This document shows, piece by piece, positions 25,880 to 33,414 of a stretch of 64,000 bases of DNA (positions are counted from its first letter, which is position 1; each line of letters opens with the position of its first letter). The notes beneath the pieces are model-generated. The model saw only the letters and a list, made by a program, of their open reading frames with translations, was not told where the DNA came from and ran no database searches. The DNA is from VXPQ01 sp965248175. GTDB taxonomy: Bacteria; Bacteroidota; Rhodothermia; Rhodothermales; VXPQ01. Location of the stretch: contig OZ252093.1 in the NCBI GenBank assembly GCA_965248175.1, positions 1,240,001 through 1,304,000 on the forward strand, written 5' to 3'. The translations under genes were made by a program, and so were the position numbers.

Positions 25880-26299
25880 ATGGACGCATTGCCTCGCATC
25901 ATCGGTGTCGACTACGGCACGCAGCGAATCGGACTGGCCATGTCCGACCCGCTTCGGCTGTATGCGCAATCCCTCGGGGCATACTCCAGTGAGGAAGTAA
26001 TACGGCAACTGGCGGCCCTGAACACCGATCCCGGATTTGATACGATCGTAGTAGGGTGGCCTTTGACCTTGTCGGGCGAGGAGGGAGCGGCTACGGATAT
26101 TGTTCAGTCTTTCATTCGCCTTCTGTCCAGGCGTTTCCCCGGCAAGAAAGTGGTTACGCAGGATGAACGTTATTCCTCGGTTCGGGCAAGGGATTTGCTG
26201 GTCCGGTCCGGTGTCCGCAAGAAAGCCCGCCGACGCAAGGAAAGAGTAGATGCCGCAGCTGCCGCGGTCATTCTTCAGGATTATATTGACGAGACGTAG
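25880..26299 (+). CDS. ruvX: Holliday junction resolvase-like protein RuvX (YqgF)
   Basis: RuvX/YqgF is an RNase H-fold nuclease implicated in 16S rRNA maturation and Holliday-junction resolution. The 139-residue product has the standard size and motifs: IIGVDYGTQRIGLAMSD with the catalytic aspartate, VVGWPLTLSGEEG, QDERYSSVRARDLL and ERVDAAAAAVILQDYID. ATG at 25880, 13 bases after the HU-like stop; an in-frame ATG at 25847 would overlap that gene. def follows 26 bases later, a frequent pairing of housekeeping genes. Confidence 0.93.
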   Translation: MDALPRIIGVDYGTQRIGLAMSDPLRLYAQSLGAYSSEEVIRQLAALNTDPGFDTIVVGWPLTLSGEEGAATDIVQSFIRLLSRRFPGKKVVTQDERYSSVRARDLLVRSGVRKKARRRKERVDAAAAAVILQDYIDET

Positions 26300-26325
26300 G
26301 AGCAAACATCCCGACCCCGGTTCTT

Positions 26326-26892
26326 ATGATTCTTCCTATTCGTTTGTACGGCGATCCCGTGCTCAGGCGCGGTACCGAAGATGTCCCTGGGGACAGTGCG
26401 AGTGTCCAGCAACTTATCGATAATATGATCGATACCATGCGGGGTGCGTCGGGCATTGGTCTGGCCGCTCCACAGGTGGGCCGCACGGAGCGCATTTTCG
26501 TGGCTGATCTGGCGGCAGCGGAAACACAGCCTGAGCATGTGTCGGAGAAAGCGTCGGAGCCGATGGCATTCATCAATCCTGAAATTATTTGGGAGAGTGA
26601 AGAGGAAAGTGAATTTGAGGAGGGGTGTCTGTCCATTCCGGACCTATGCGAGACCGTCAAACGCCCTGAACACATCCAGGTAACGTATTTGGACCGCCAT
26701 TTTCAGCCGCAGGAACTGGAGGTGGCTGGTTTGTCGGCGCGTGTTGTCCAGCATGAGGTGGATCATCTTGAGGGCATTTTCTTTGTGGATCGCATCAGTG
26801 CATTCCGTAGGCGTCTTCTGCGCCGTAAGCTCCGCGAGATCGCCAATGGAAAGGCGGAAGCCGATTATTCCTTGTACGCAGGGCCGAAGTGA
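26326..26892 (+). CDS. def: Peptide deformylase
   Basis: PDF removes the N-formyl group from nascent polypeptides, a step that precedes methionine aminopeptidase action (map is in this window too). The 188-residue protein holds all three motifs: GIGLAAPQVG (residues 43-52), EEGCLSIP with metal ligand C101, and QHEVDHLEG with H143, H147 and catalytic E144. An insertion rich in acidic residues lies around residues 65-75 and 90-98. It follows ruvX directly. Confidence 0.96.
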   Translation: MILPIRLYGDPVLRRGTEDVPGDSASVQQLIDNMIDTMRGASGIGLAAPQVGRTERIFVADLAAAETQPEHVSEKASEPMAFINPEIIWESEEESEFEEGCLSIPDLCETVKRPEHIQVTYLDRHFQPQELEVAGLSARVVQHEVDHLEGIFFVDRISAFRRRLLRRKLREIANGKAEADYSLYAGPK

Positions 26893-26936
26893 GAATATTC
26901 CCGCTGGGTGTTGCTTTTGTACAGCCCTTGCAATAA

Positions 26937-26948
26937 CCTTGCGCAAGG
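26937..26948. promoter_or_regulatory. Perfect 12-bp palindrome in the leader of the metal cassette
   Basis: CCTTGCGCAAGG is self-complementary and lies about 75 bases before the start at 27023, in the gap after def. It is the right size and place for a dimeric repressor site controlling the downstream genes. It does not visibly match the known E. coli Zur or Fur boxes. Confidence 0.25.
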
Positions 26949-27022
26949 CGTCCTGTGTAAGGGAATCGCCGTAATCAGGCATGCCAATTCGGCAATCCAC
27001 ACTCGTAAGGCATCCGGGGTAT

Positions 27023-27397
27023 ATGTTTTTTTTGTCCGCAAATATCAAACGGTCGGGAGGTTTTTCGCTCGTCGTGATTTTGTGCGGCGCCGTGATGGCG
27101 CCGTTCGGGCATAACCTGTCGCATATCCGGCCCCTGGAGCATGTGCACGGGGCTACTGCTGAGGGAGTGGAGAGCGGATCAACCGGCATGTCCACCGGTT
27201 TTCTTGTCGAAGAACAGACGCCCCTGCATTTTTTCGAGTGCGATCTGTGTGCGTTTCGTTCACTGACCGCTCCGGTCCTTGATCAACCTCGGGCGCCGCT
27301 GCTTCCCATCCGTGTGGCGGTGCATACACTCCGGGCCGCACCGTCTGCCCGCAGTCTTTTCTATCGCCCGATACGCGCTCCTCCTGTGGTGTCTTGA
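27023..27397 (+). CDS. Exported small protein with His/Cys-bearing region, unknown
   Basis: A 124-residue product I do not recognise. A signal-like N-terminus (IKRSGGFSLVVILCGAVMAP) is followed by a histidine-bearing stretch (GHNLSHIRPLEHVHGA) and then HFFECDLCAF, a Cys-x-x-Cys pair next to a histidine. Such residues could bind metal. It opens a same-strand run with a lipoprotein and a TonB-dependent receptor, which fits a metal-related role by context. The ATG at 27023 gives the signal peptide at the N-terminus; an in-frame start at 26981 adds 14 residues. Confidence 0.65.
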   Translation: MFFLSANIKRSGGFSLVVILCGAVMAPFGHNLSHIRPLEHVHGATAEGVESGSTGMSTGFLVEEQTPLHFFECDLCAFRSLTAPVLDQPRAPLLPIRVAVHTLRAAPSARSLFYRPIRAPPVVS

Positions 27398-27468
27398 TTC
27401 CACTCAGACGCTGTTCCGGCGGCGTTTTGTTTTCACAAGACACACGTATAAAGCATCAGAGGAGAGCT

Positions 27469-27927
27469 ATGTTTGCATACAGCCGTAACGGCGTTGCCGT
27501 TATTGTATTTTTGATCATGAGCGGGCTTGTTGCCTGTTCCAATCCTGCCGAGGATGAGGATGAGGAGCATGCCGAGGTCGAAGGTCTTGTACTCGTTCTC
27601 GGCGGCGAAGAAGTCGTTCGCGTCGCAGAAGCTGAAGTGACGGGATCGCTTACCGTCGATATCGGCGGCGAAGCCACTTCCGATATAACGGTCGGGTTTC
27701 TTGACCATGATGGGGATAAGGTACATGGTGAGGATCTTGACTCGGAATTCAATTTGCGTGTTGATATCCAGGGTGGCCAGCTCGTTACTGTGTCCCATAC
27801 CGGTCGATGGACCTTTACGCTGCAACAGGCCGGATCAGCAGAGGGTAGTACCGCTATACGGGTTCTGCTTATGCATGGTGACCATGCGGATTTCACGACG
27901 CCCGATATATCCGTTACAGTAGAGTAA
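27469..27927 (+). CDS. Putative lipoprotein of the TonB-receptor cassette
   Basis: 152 residues; not recognised at family level. AGAGGAGAG precedes the ATG at a good distance. The signal peptide runs to a lipobox SGLVAC, followed by an acidic segment (EDEDEEHAEVEG). The body has beta-rich stretches with histidines and aspartates toward the end (GFLDHDGDKVHGEDLD and MHGDHADFTTPDISV), plausible metal-binding surfaces. It ends nine bases before the TonB-receptor start, so co-expression is likely. Expected location is the periplasmic or outer face of a membrane. Confidence 0.82.
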   Translation: MFAYSRNGVAVIVFLIMSGLVACSNPAEDEDEEHAEVEGLVLVLGGEEVVRVAEAEVTGSLTVDIGGEATSDITVGFLDHDGDKVHGEDLDSEFNLRVDIQGGQLVTVSHTGRWTFTLQQAGSAEGSTAIRVLLMHGDHADFTTPDISVTVE

Positions 27928-27936
27928 CCGGAAACC

Positions 27937-30156
27937 ATGCGTTGCTCCGGATTCCCCCGTTTTTGCTGGATAGGGCTTGTAGCGTGCATGTCGATGACGG
28001 CTGCTACGTCGTTGCATGCCCAGCATACAGCGGTTATCGCAGGGTCCATCGAGGATGCGGAAACCGGAGAGCCGATCCGCTTTGCTCAGGTCCTTGTTGA
28101 AGAGGCCAACCGGAGTTCAAGAACGGATCGGCAAGGTCATTTCGAGATTCGTTTTCTGGAAGCCGGGAGCTACACCCTCAAGGCCTGGCGTATAGGCTAT
28201 GAGCCTCTGGTGAGTCTGGTAGCAGTTGGCAGCGCTGGTTCGGATACGTCGCATGTCATCCTGCGGATGCCGGTTTCGCTGATCCAACTCGGTGAGGTCA
28301 TCGTGGACGGGCATAGCGAGTCCCACGTGATCACCGATTCGGATATGGATATGGGGGGCAAGCGACTTCGGCAGCATCTCGGAACGACGATCGCCGAAAC
28401 GCTCGATAACGAGCCCGGCATTGCCGTGAGGTCTATGGGGCCGGCGCCCGCTCGTCCAGTCCTGCGGGGGTTGGGCGGCGACCGGCTGCTTGTCATCGAA
28501 GATGGCGGGCGTACCGGCGATCTGTCCGCCACCTCCGCCGATCATGCGGTCGCGGTAGACCCGCTCATGACGGAACGTATCGAAGTTGTTCGCGGGCCGG
28601 CTGCGCTGCTTTACGGGCCGAATGCGTTGGGCGGTGTGGTGAATGCAGTCCGCGGGTATGTTCCCGTGATTATGCCTACGGAGGTTCATGCAGTCGGCGT
28701 TTTTCAGGGGCAATCCGCCAACGATGGTCTGTCGGGGGGATTTAGCCTGGAAGCTCCTATTGGTGGTTTTGCGGTTCGCACCGACGGCAGCGTGCGAAAT
28801 TCGGGAGACGTATCTACGCCGGTCGGAATTCTTGCGAATACCGCTTTGACCACCGGAAACGGTTCCGCGGGTATTAGCCGCATCGGTGAATGGGGGCATG
28901 CGGGTGTCTCGGGCAGTTATTACACGTCCCGGTACGGTATACCGGGCGGGTTTGTCGGGGCGCACCCGAATGGCGTTGACATCGACGTATCCCGTCATCA
29001 CCTGAAAACGAAGGGCATGATACTGGATATTCTGCCCCGGTTCTCGCATCTCGAGTTCGAGGGATCGTTTTCGAGGTATTTGCATCAGGAGTATGAAGCG
29101 AGCGGTACGCTCGGCGTCGAGTTCGGGCTCCTGTCGTACTATGGTCGGCTTCTTGCTCGCACCCACGGCCGCAGGCACAACCGTCTGGCGAGCATTTGGG
29201 GTGGGTATCGCGATTTTGCCTCCGGCGGTTTTTCATTCACTCCGGATTCACGGGAGTGGACAGTGGCGGTGTTCAGATATCAGGATATCAACCTGGAAAA
29301 CATGTCGTTTCAGGGCGGGCTTCGCTATGACCTGCGTACCGTTCGCCCCCGGACTGTTGGGGAGGAAACACGCGCCGGGTTGATCCGCAACCGAACGACC
29401 GGAGGCTTTTCCAGTTCTCTTCGTATGTTTCGCCGATTCGGCGACGATTTCTCCGTGGGTATCGGCGGCGTGCGCTCGATTCGCATGCCGGGGATCGAAG
29501 AACTTTTCTCGTCAGGGCCCCACTTGGCGGCATATACCTTCGAGATAGGTAATGCGGGCCTTGGCGTCGAAAAGGGGTTGGGCGTGGAAGCGTTTGGAGA
29601 ATACCGCAGCGAGCGTTTTTCCGGATCTCTGAACCTGTATCACAACTACATCCAGAATTACATTTATCCCAGAAATACAGGTACGATCAGTGCGCGTACG
29701 CTCCTTGCGGTATACGAGCAAACCGGCTCGACGGTGCGTATGGCGGGATGGGAAACCTCATTTGCGCTACAGATCGTTCCTTCCATAACCCTTTCCGGAT
29801 CGGGTGCGTACGTACGCGGTACGCTGATCGACATCGACGAGCCGATGTCCTTTATTCCTCCCTTGCGAGGTCGTCTGGAAGCGGCATACGCCAAGGGGCG
29901 GCTGCGGGTGTCCGGCTCCGCAGAGGCGGCACGCAATCAGGACCGGCTCGGCGTGTTCGAAGAATCGACAGCCGGGTATGTCGTGTTTGGAGGCTATGTG
30001 CAGTACTATCTTTCGATAGGACGCTCTTTGTACACATTCGATATCGGCATCGAGAATGCGACCAATGCCGAATACAGGGATCATCTTTCGAAGGTAAAGA
30101 GCATCATGCCGCAGCAGGGGCGCAATCTCAAGATGCTTGTCAAGGTGCTGTGGTAA
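27937..30156 (+). CDS. TonB-dependent receptor, ZnuD-like
   Basis: A 739-residue outer-membrane receptor that would import a ligand using TonB energy. Order: signal peptide ending near SLHAQ, a carboxypeptidase-regulatory-like domain (AGSIEDAETGEPIRFAQVLV), plug domain with LGTTIAETLDNEPGIAVRSM, RPVLRGLGGDRLLVIEDGGR and IEVVRGPAALLYGPNALGGV, then a 22-strand-type barrel. The segment SRYGIPGGFVGAH near the first extracellular strands resembles zinc receptors of the ZnuD group, and the preceding small proteins carry histidines. The substrate assignment is therefore a guess (Zn or another metal); TonB-receptor identity is firm. Confidence 0.92.
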   Translation: MRCSGFPRFCWIGLVACMSMTAATSLHAQHTAVIAGSIEDAETGEPIRFAQVLVEEANRSSRTDRQGHFEIRFLEAGSYTLKAWRIGYEPLVSLVAVGSAGSDTSHVILRMPVSLIQLGEVIVDGHSESHVITDSDMDMGGKRLRQHLGTTIAETLDNEPGIAVRSMGPAPARPVLRGLGGDRLLVIEDGGRTGDLSATSADHAVAVDPLMTERIEVVRGPAALLYGPNALGGVVNAVRGYVPVIMPTEVHAVGVFQGQSANDGLSGGFSLEAPIGGFAVRTDGSVRNSGDVSTPVGILANTALTTGNGSAGISRIGEWGHAGVSGSYYTSRYGIPGGFVGAHPNGVDIDVSRHHLKTKGMILDILPRFSHLEFEGSFSRYLHQEYEASGTLGVEFGLLSYYGRLLARTHGRRHNRLASIWGGYRDFASGGFSFTPDSREWTVAVFRYQDINLENMSFQGGLRYDLRTVRPRTVGEETRAGLIRNRTTGGFSSSLRMFRRFGDDFSVGIGGVRSIRMPGIEELFSSGPHLAAYTFEIGNAGLGVEKGLGVEAFGEYRSERFSGSLNLYHNYIQNYIYPRNTGTISARTLLAVYEQTGSTVRMAGWETSFALQIVPSITLSGSGAYVRGTLIDIDEPMSFIPPLRGRLEAAYAKGRLRVSGSAEAARNQDRLGVFEESTAGYVVFGGYVQYYLSIGRSLYTFDIGIENATNAEYRDHLSKVKSIMPQQGRNLKMLVKVLW

Positions 30157-30159
30157 GGG

Positions 30160-30438
30160 TCATTCCTTTGGCACAATGCGTCCTTCCGGTGTAATGGTTT
30201 CATCCGGTCCGGGCGGGAATTGGGGGAATTTGCCGATAGAAACCTTCGGGTCCCGATCGTGCGGTACGTAGTGGACATGGTTTCCGTGGGAGATTTCTAT
30301 GTAGGGCTGATCGCCGTACGGGTCGATAGCTTCGCGCAGGATGAGAATAAAAAACAGGGCGCCTACGATCAGGATCATCCATTTCAGCGTCTTTTTCGTA
30401 CGTGAGTGGCCTGTTGCGCCGTCAATGGAAGCATTCAT
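30160..30438 (-). CDS. Small single-span membrane protein, unknown
   Basis: A 92-residue product read convergently to the TonB receptor, its stop four bases from the receptor stop. It has a basic start (SRTKKTLKW), one clear membrane span (MILIVGALFFILILREAI) and a polar proline-rich tail with a histidine cluster (ISHGNHVHYVPHDRDP) that would face the periplasm. I do not recognise the family. The coding-like composition, topology and histidines beside a putative metal receptor support it as a real gene, possibly part of the same function. Confidence 0.65.
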   Translation of the reverse strand: MNASIDGATGHSRTKKTLKWMILIVGALFFILILREAIDPYGDQPYIEISHGNHVHYVPHDRDPKVSIGKFPQFPPGPDETITPEGRIVPKE

Positions 30439-30459
30439 GATGGTAAGGGCTATGCTGGG

Positions 30460-30485
30460 GACGAAGTATTATGACGAAGTATTAT
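30460..30485. repeat. Exact tandem duplication of 13 bp in a divergent promoter region
   Basis: GACGAAGTATTAT occurs twice back to back (30460-30472 and 30473-30485) in the 76-base gap between the divergent genes at 30438 (-) and 30515 (+). A+T-rich TATATT follows. It may be a slipped-strand duplication that alters promoter spacing. Confidence 0.85.
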
Positions 30486-30514
30486 ATTGTAGAATAACTC
30501 TCCCGATCCGGACT

Positions 30515-31030
30515 ATGGCGACAAAACGGGCCTCAGAGCATTTTCAGGTAGAGTGTGCCGGTTGGGTTATGGATATAGCCGTGCGTGCGGACGAGTTGAC
30601 GCGCAATGGCCGTACCACCCCGTTTTCGTGCGAACGCCTTGGGGAAGAACGTATGGCCTTGCTGGTAAATGGCAAGAGTTATGTGGCCGTGGTCCTGGAA
30701 AAATCCGGGGATCGGCGGCGCATAGGGATCGGCGGTTATACGTTCGACGTGTCTTTGAAAAGTGAACGGGCACTGCTGCTTGAACGTTTCGGGTTATCCG
30801 GCGGAGCTGCAAGCGACACGCTGAAAGTGCATGCACCTATGCCTGGTATGGTCCTGTCCGTGGCGGTAGAACCGGGGCAGCTTGTCGAGGCGGGAACCGG
30901 TGCTCTGGTCCTTGAAGCCATGAAAATGGAAAACGAATTGCATATTGCAAGAGGGGGTACTGTAAAGGTGGTGCATGTAGCGCCGGGCGATGCTGTCGGC
31001 AAGAACGATCTCCTCCTCGAAATAGAGTAG
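30515..31030 (+). CDS. Biotin/lipoyl-attachment (biotin carboxyl carrier) protein
   Basis: 171 residues. The C-terminal half is a biotinyl domain: HAPMPGMVLSVAVEPGQLVE, then the biotinylation motif EAMKM with lysine 137, then GGTVKVVHVAPGDAVGKNDL. The N-terminal half is not a recognised catalytic domain. Proteins of this layout serve as the carrier subunit of acyl-CoA, pyruvate or oxaloacetate carboxylases, but no carboxylase genes are adjacent, so the partner is unknown. ATG at 30515; in-frame upstream codons from 30341 overlap the divergent gene and the promoter region. Confidence 0.88.
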   Translation: MATKRASEHFQVECAGWVMDIAVRADELTRNGRTTPFSCERLGEERMALLVNGKSYVAVVLEKSGDRRRIGIGGYTFDVSLKSERALLLERFGLSGGAASDTLKVHAPMPGMVLSVAVEPGQLVEAGTGALVLEAMKMENELHIARGGTVKVVHVAPGDAVGKNDLLLEIE

Positions 31031-31035
31031 TTGCC

Positions 31036-32013
31036 ATGTCGATGACCCTTGTCACGGGGGCCACAGGATTTGTGGGGGCCGTGCTGACCCGGCGTCTTGT
31101 GCTGGAGGGTGTTCCCGTCCGTATTTTCCGTCGCGCCGGCTCAAAACTCGATTTGCTCGGCGAGACAGCACAGGAGGTCGAGCACACCTTAGGAGACATC
31201 ACAGACGATCTCGCGCTCCAGAAGGCAATGCAGGGGGTGGAGTGCGTCTATCACGTTGCCGGAAATATCGGCTTTGGATCTTCTCGTGTGCGGAATCGCC
31301 TCATGTCCGTCAATGTGGATGGAACCGCAGCGGTTGTCAATGCGGCTCTCGCAGGCGGCGTTCGGCGCCTTGTTCATGCCTCGTCCGTGGCGGCTCTCGG
31401 CCGCTCCAACCGCCCCGACGCCCTCTTGGACGAGAACGCGGAATGGCAACGGTCAAAATCAAGTAGTACCTATGGCTACTCGAAGTACCTTGCGGAACTG
31501 GAGGTGAAACGGGGTGTTGCGGAAGGTCTGGACGCGGTGATGGTAAATCCCTCGCTCATTTTTGGCATTGGTCGCAAGGGGGAAAACACCCGGCGCATTG
31601 TGGATCAGATTCGCCGTAAACAGATGTCCATGTTTCCGGCAGGTGTTACGAGTGTGGTCGATGTGCTGGATGTGGCGGACGGTATGGTGCGTGCAATGAA
31701 GTACGGCGAGACCGGTGAACGGTTTGTGCTGGCGGGACATAACCTGTCCTGGGAAGAAATTTTCCGCCAACTGGCACGGGCATGCGGGGTGGCGCCCCCG
31801 ACTATCCGTCTGGCGCCGGCAGCCGCTATACTCATCGCGTATTTTTCGGAAGCAGGCGCTTTTCTGACACGTACGGAACCCCTTCTTCCTCGCGCCAATG
31901 CCCATTTCATGTCAGCAGTTAACCGGTACGACAACACTCGTGCCTGTGAAAAACTGGGCTGGCGCCCTCGTCCTTTTGAAGAAACAGCGCAGCGCATCGC
32001 CGACGCCCTCTGA
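31036..32013 (+). CDS. NAD-dependent epimerase/dehydratase (extended SDR)
   Basis: 325 residues with a Rossmann fold. The nucleotide-binding motif TGATGFVG is at residues 7-14, the DIT segment after strand 3 is near 54-56, and the catalytic YGYSK (Y146, K150) has an upstream serine at about S116-S117 (HASSVAA). These are extended short-chain dehydrogenase hallmarks. Such enzymes act on nucleotide sugars, sterol-like or flavonol-like substrates; the substrate cannot be told here. The gene starts six bases after the biotin-carrier stop and is followed by menG/ubiE, so the three may be one transcription unit. Confidence 0.9.
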   Translation: MSMTLVTGATGFVGAVLTRRLVLEGVPVRIFRRAGSKLDLLGETAQEVEHTLGDITDDLALQKAMQGVECVYHVAGNIGFGSSRVRNRLMSVNVDGTAAVVNAALAGGVRRLVHASSVAALGRSNRPDALLDENAEWQRSKSSSTYGYSKYLAELEVKRGVAEGLDAVMVNPSLIFGIGRKGENTRRIVDQIRRKQMSMFPAGVTSVVDVLDVADGMVRAMKYGETGERFVLAGHNLSWEEIFRQLARACGVAPPTIRLAPAAAILIAYFSEAGAFLTRTEPLLPRANAHFMSAVNRYDNTRACEKLGWRPRPFEETAQRIADAL

Positions 32014-32039
32014 ACGTTTTGCCCACCTCTCCGCACCGT

Positions 32040-32795
32040 ATGCCGCCGCCAGGACAGGCTCCTGGTAAAAGAGAAGCCGTCGAAGCCATGTTCGACGGCG
32101 TCGCTTCCCGGTACGATCTGCTCAATCGACTACTGAGTTTTGGTATTGATCGCGTATGGCGCCGTGCAGCGATTCGTCTGCTGCGTGCGGAAGCGCCGGC
32201 GCGGATTCTGGATATAGCGACCGGTACCGCTGATCTGGCTATTGCTGCTGCCGCGCTTGGTCCTGAACGTATCGTGGGCGTCGATCTTTCCGAGCAGATG
32301 CTGGCGCGCGGCCGTAAAAAGGTCCAGCGCCTGGGTCTTGGCGGGACCATCACGCTTGAATGCGGGGATGCAGCTCGTTTGTCTTTCCCGGATGCCTCAT
32401 TTGACGCTGCTCTGGTAGGGTTTGGCGTACGAAACTTCGAGAACCTTCAGGACGGTATCCGGGAGATGCGTCGTGTTCTCCGTCCAGGGGGCACACTGGT
32501 GGTACTTGAGTTCAGTCAGCCCGGCGTATTTTTGATCCGGAAGGTATACGAGGCCTACTCGCATGTTGTGCTGCCCTTCGCCGGCCGTCTTCTGTCGGGC
32601 AATCCGGCTGCCTACCAATACTTACCGGCTTCCGTGGAGGTATTTCCGTCGGGAGAGCGTTTTCTGGACGAACTGCGGGAAGCCGGATACGTGGATCTGT
32701 TGTGGAAGCCGTTGACCTTCGGGGTGGTTTCTCTGTACAGGGGACGGAATCCCATGTTGTTTGAGAACATACAAAATCGCAACGCTGCACTTTAA
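32040..32795 (+). CDS. menG: Demethylmenaquinone/ubiquinone C-methyltransferase
   Basis: This SAM-dependent enzyme performs the final C-methylation in quinone synthesis; menaquinone is the likely product in this lineage (inference). The 251-residue product has the family order: AMFDGVASRYDLLNRLLSFG, SAM-binding ARILDIATGTADLAIAAAAL, ERIVGVDLSEQML, FDAALVGFGVRNFENLQDGI and the RPGGTLVVLEFSQP motif, then YQYLPASVEVFPSGERFLDE. ATG at 32040 was preferred over an in-frame TTG at 32019. A decayed IS1595-type element begins six bases after the stop. Confidence 0.94.
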   Translation: MPPPGQAPGKREAVEAMFDGVASRYDLLNRLLSFGIDRVWRRAAIRLLRAEAPARILDIATGTADLAIAAAALGPERIVGVDLSEQMLARGRKKVQRLGLGGTITLECGDAARLSFPDASFDAALVGFGVRNFENLQDGIREMRRVLRPGGTLVVLEFSQPGVFLIRKVYEAYSHVVLPFAGRLLSGNPAAYQYLPASVEVFPSGERFLDELREAGYVDLLWKPLTFGVVSLYRGRNPMLFENIQNRNAAL

Positions 32796-32800
32796 AATTT

Positions 32801-33225
32801 GGGAATTACAAGGAAAGGTTGACATTTCCTTGTTCGTTGCCTGCCCCCGGCGTTTTGTAAGGAAGCCGTTTGCCGACCATGCCACGGACGACACGGCCGA
32901 TTTGTTCCAGCGTGTCGGACTCGCGCATACCGTGGCGGCCTCTGCGAAGTCCGCCACGTAACGATGCAGGCGCTTGACGCTCATCAGACGCTTCGCAGGT
33001 GCGAGCGCTTCCGCAACGCGGGCAGCAGCGCCCGTCCGGCCGGATATGCGCCTCGAACCATGTGCGGGCGGCTTTCTCGTCAGGGAACATGTCGGCGAGT
33101 TGCATCAAGGCGCCGATGTTGCGGTACGCTTTTCCAGGTCCTTTGTACCCGATCCGCTCCGTTTGTTCTAAATAACTGTAAAGTAAGAACTTAAATCGAA
33201 ATCGTAGACTTTTATTGTAATTCCC
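32801..33225 (-). mobile_element. IS1595-family remnant, internally deleted, with inverted ends
   Basis: The 425-bp segment begins GGGAATTACAA and ends TTGTAATTCCC, an 11-bp perfect inverted repeat with partial matching further in. Between them on the minus strand are pieces of an IS1595-type transposase. No convincing 8-bp target duplication is visible next to the ends (TAAAATTT on the left, TATATGAA on the right). Full IS1595 elements are about 1 kb, so this is a deletion derivative. Because the ends survive it could still be moved by a complete element elsewhere. Confidence 0.8.
32850..33105 (-). pseudogene. IS1595-family transposase, deleted and frameshifted
   Basis: Reading down from 33105, the frame gives MQLADMFPDEKAARTWFEAH and then RPDGRCCPRCGSARTCEAS, the N-terminal zinc-ribbon region of IS1595 transposases. 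At about 32985 the reading shifts to another frame reading MSVKRLHRYVADFAE, and at about 32940 shifts back to RHGMRESDTLEQIGRVVRGM and VGKRLPY, which together match the family C-terminus. The whole central DDE core (about 150-200 residues) is missing. Two frameshifts plus the deletion make this clearly non-functional. Confidence 0.85.
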
Positions 33226-33294
33226 TATATGAAATATGAAGATTTTGCGAATCAGGAAATTCAACTTGATTCACAGTGAACATTCGGGGTATGC

Positions 33295-33330
33295 TTTTTG
33301 TATACTCATCATAGGGAAGTGTAATATACC
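33295..33330 (+). promoter_or_regulatory. Possible promoter region of the SusC operon
   Basis: TTTTTG (33295-33300) is followed after 21 bases by TAATATAC (33322-33329). This spacing resembles Bacteroidota promoters (TTTG at -33 and TAnnTTTG at -7), but the second box is imperfect. A short hairpin, CTGAG/CTCAG at 33330-33334 and 33344-33348, follows. Only position and loose match support it. Confidence 0.22.
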
Positions 33331-33414
33331 TGAGTTGGCTTCGCTCAGTCTTGATTGCGCAATTCGGCCGGGGTCGGTCCATTTCCTCTTTCGTCACAAA
33401 CAACCTTAAAGATC

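Noticed and set aside
28117..29178. Minus-strand open frame of 353 codons
   Set aside because: Lies antisense within the TonB-receptor gene and has no domain-like features.
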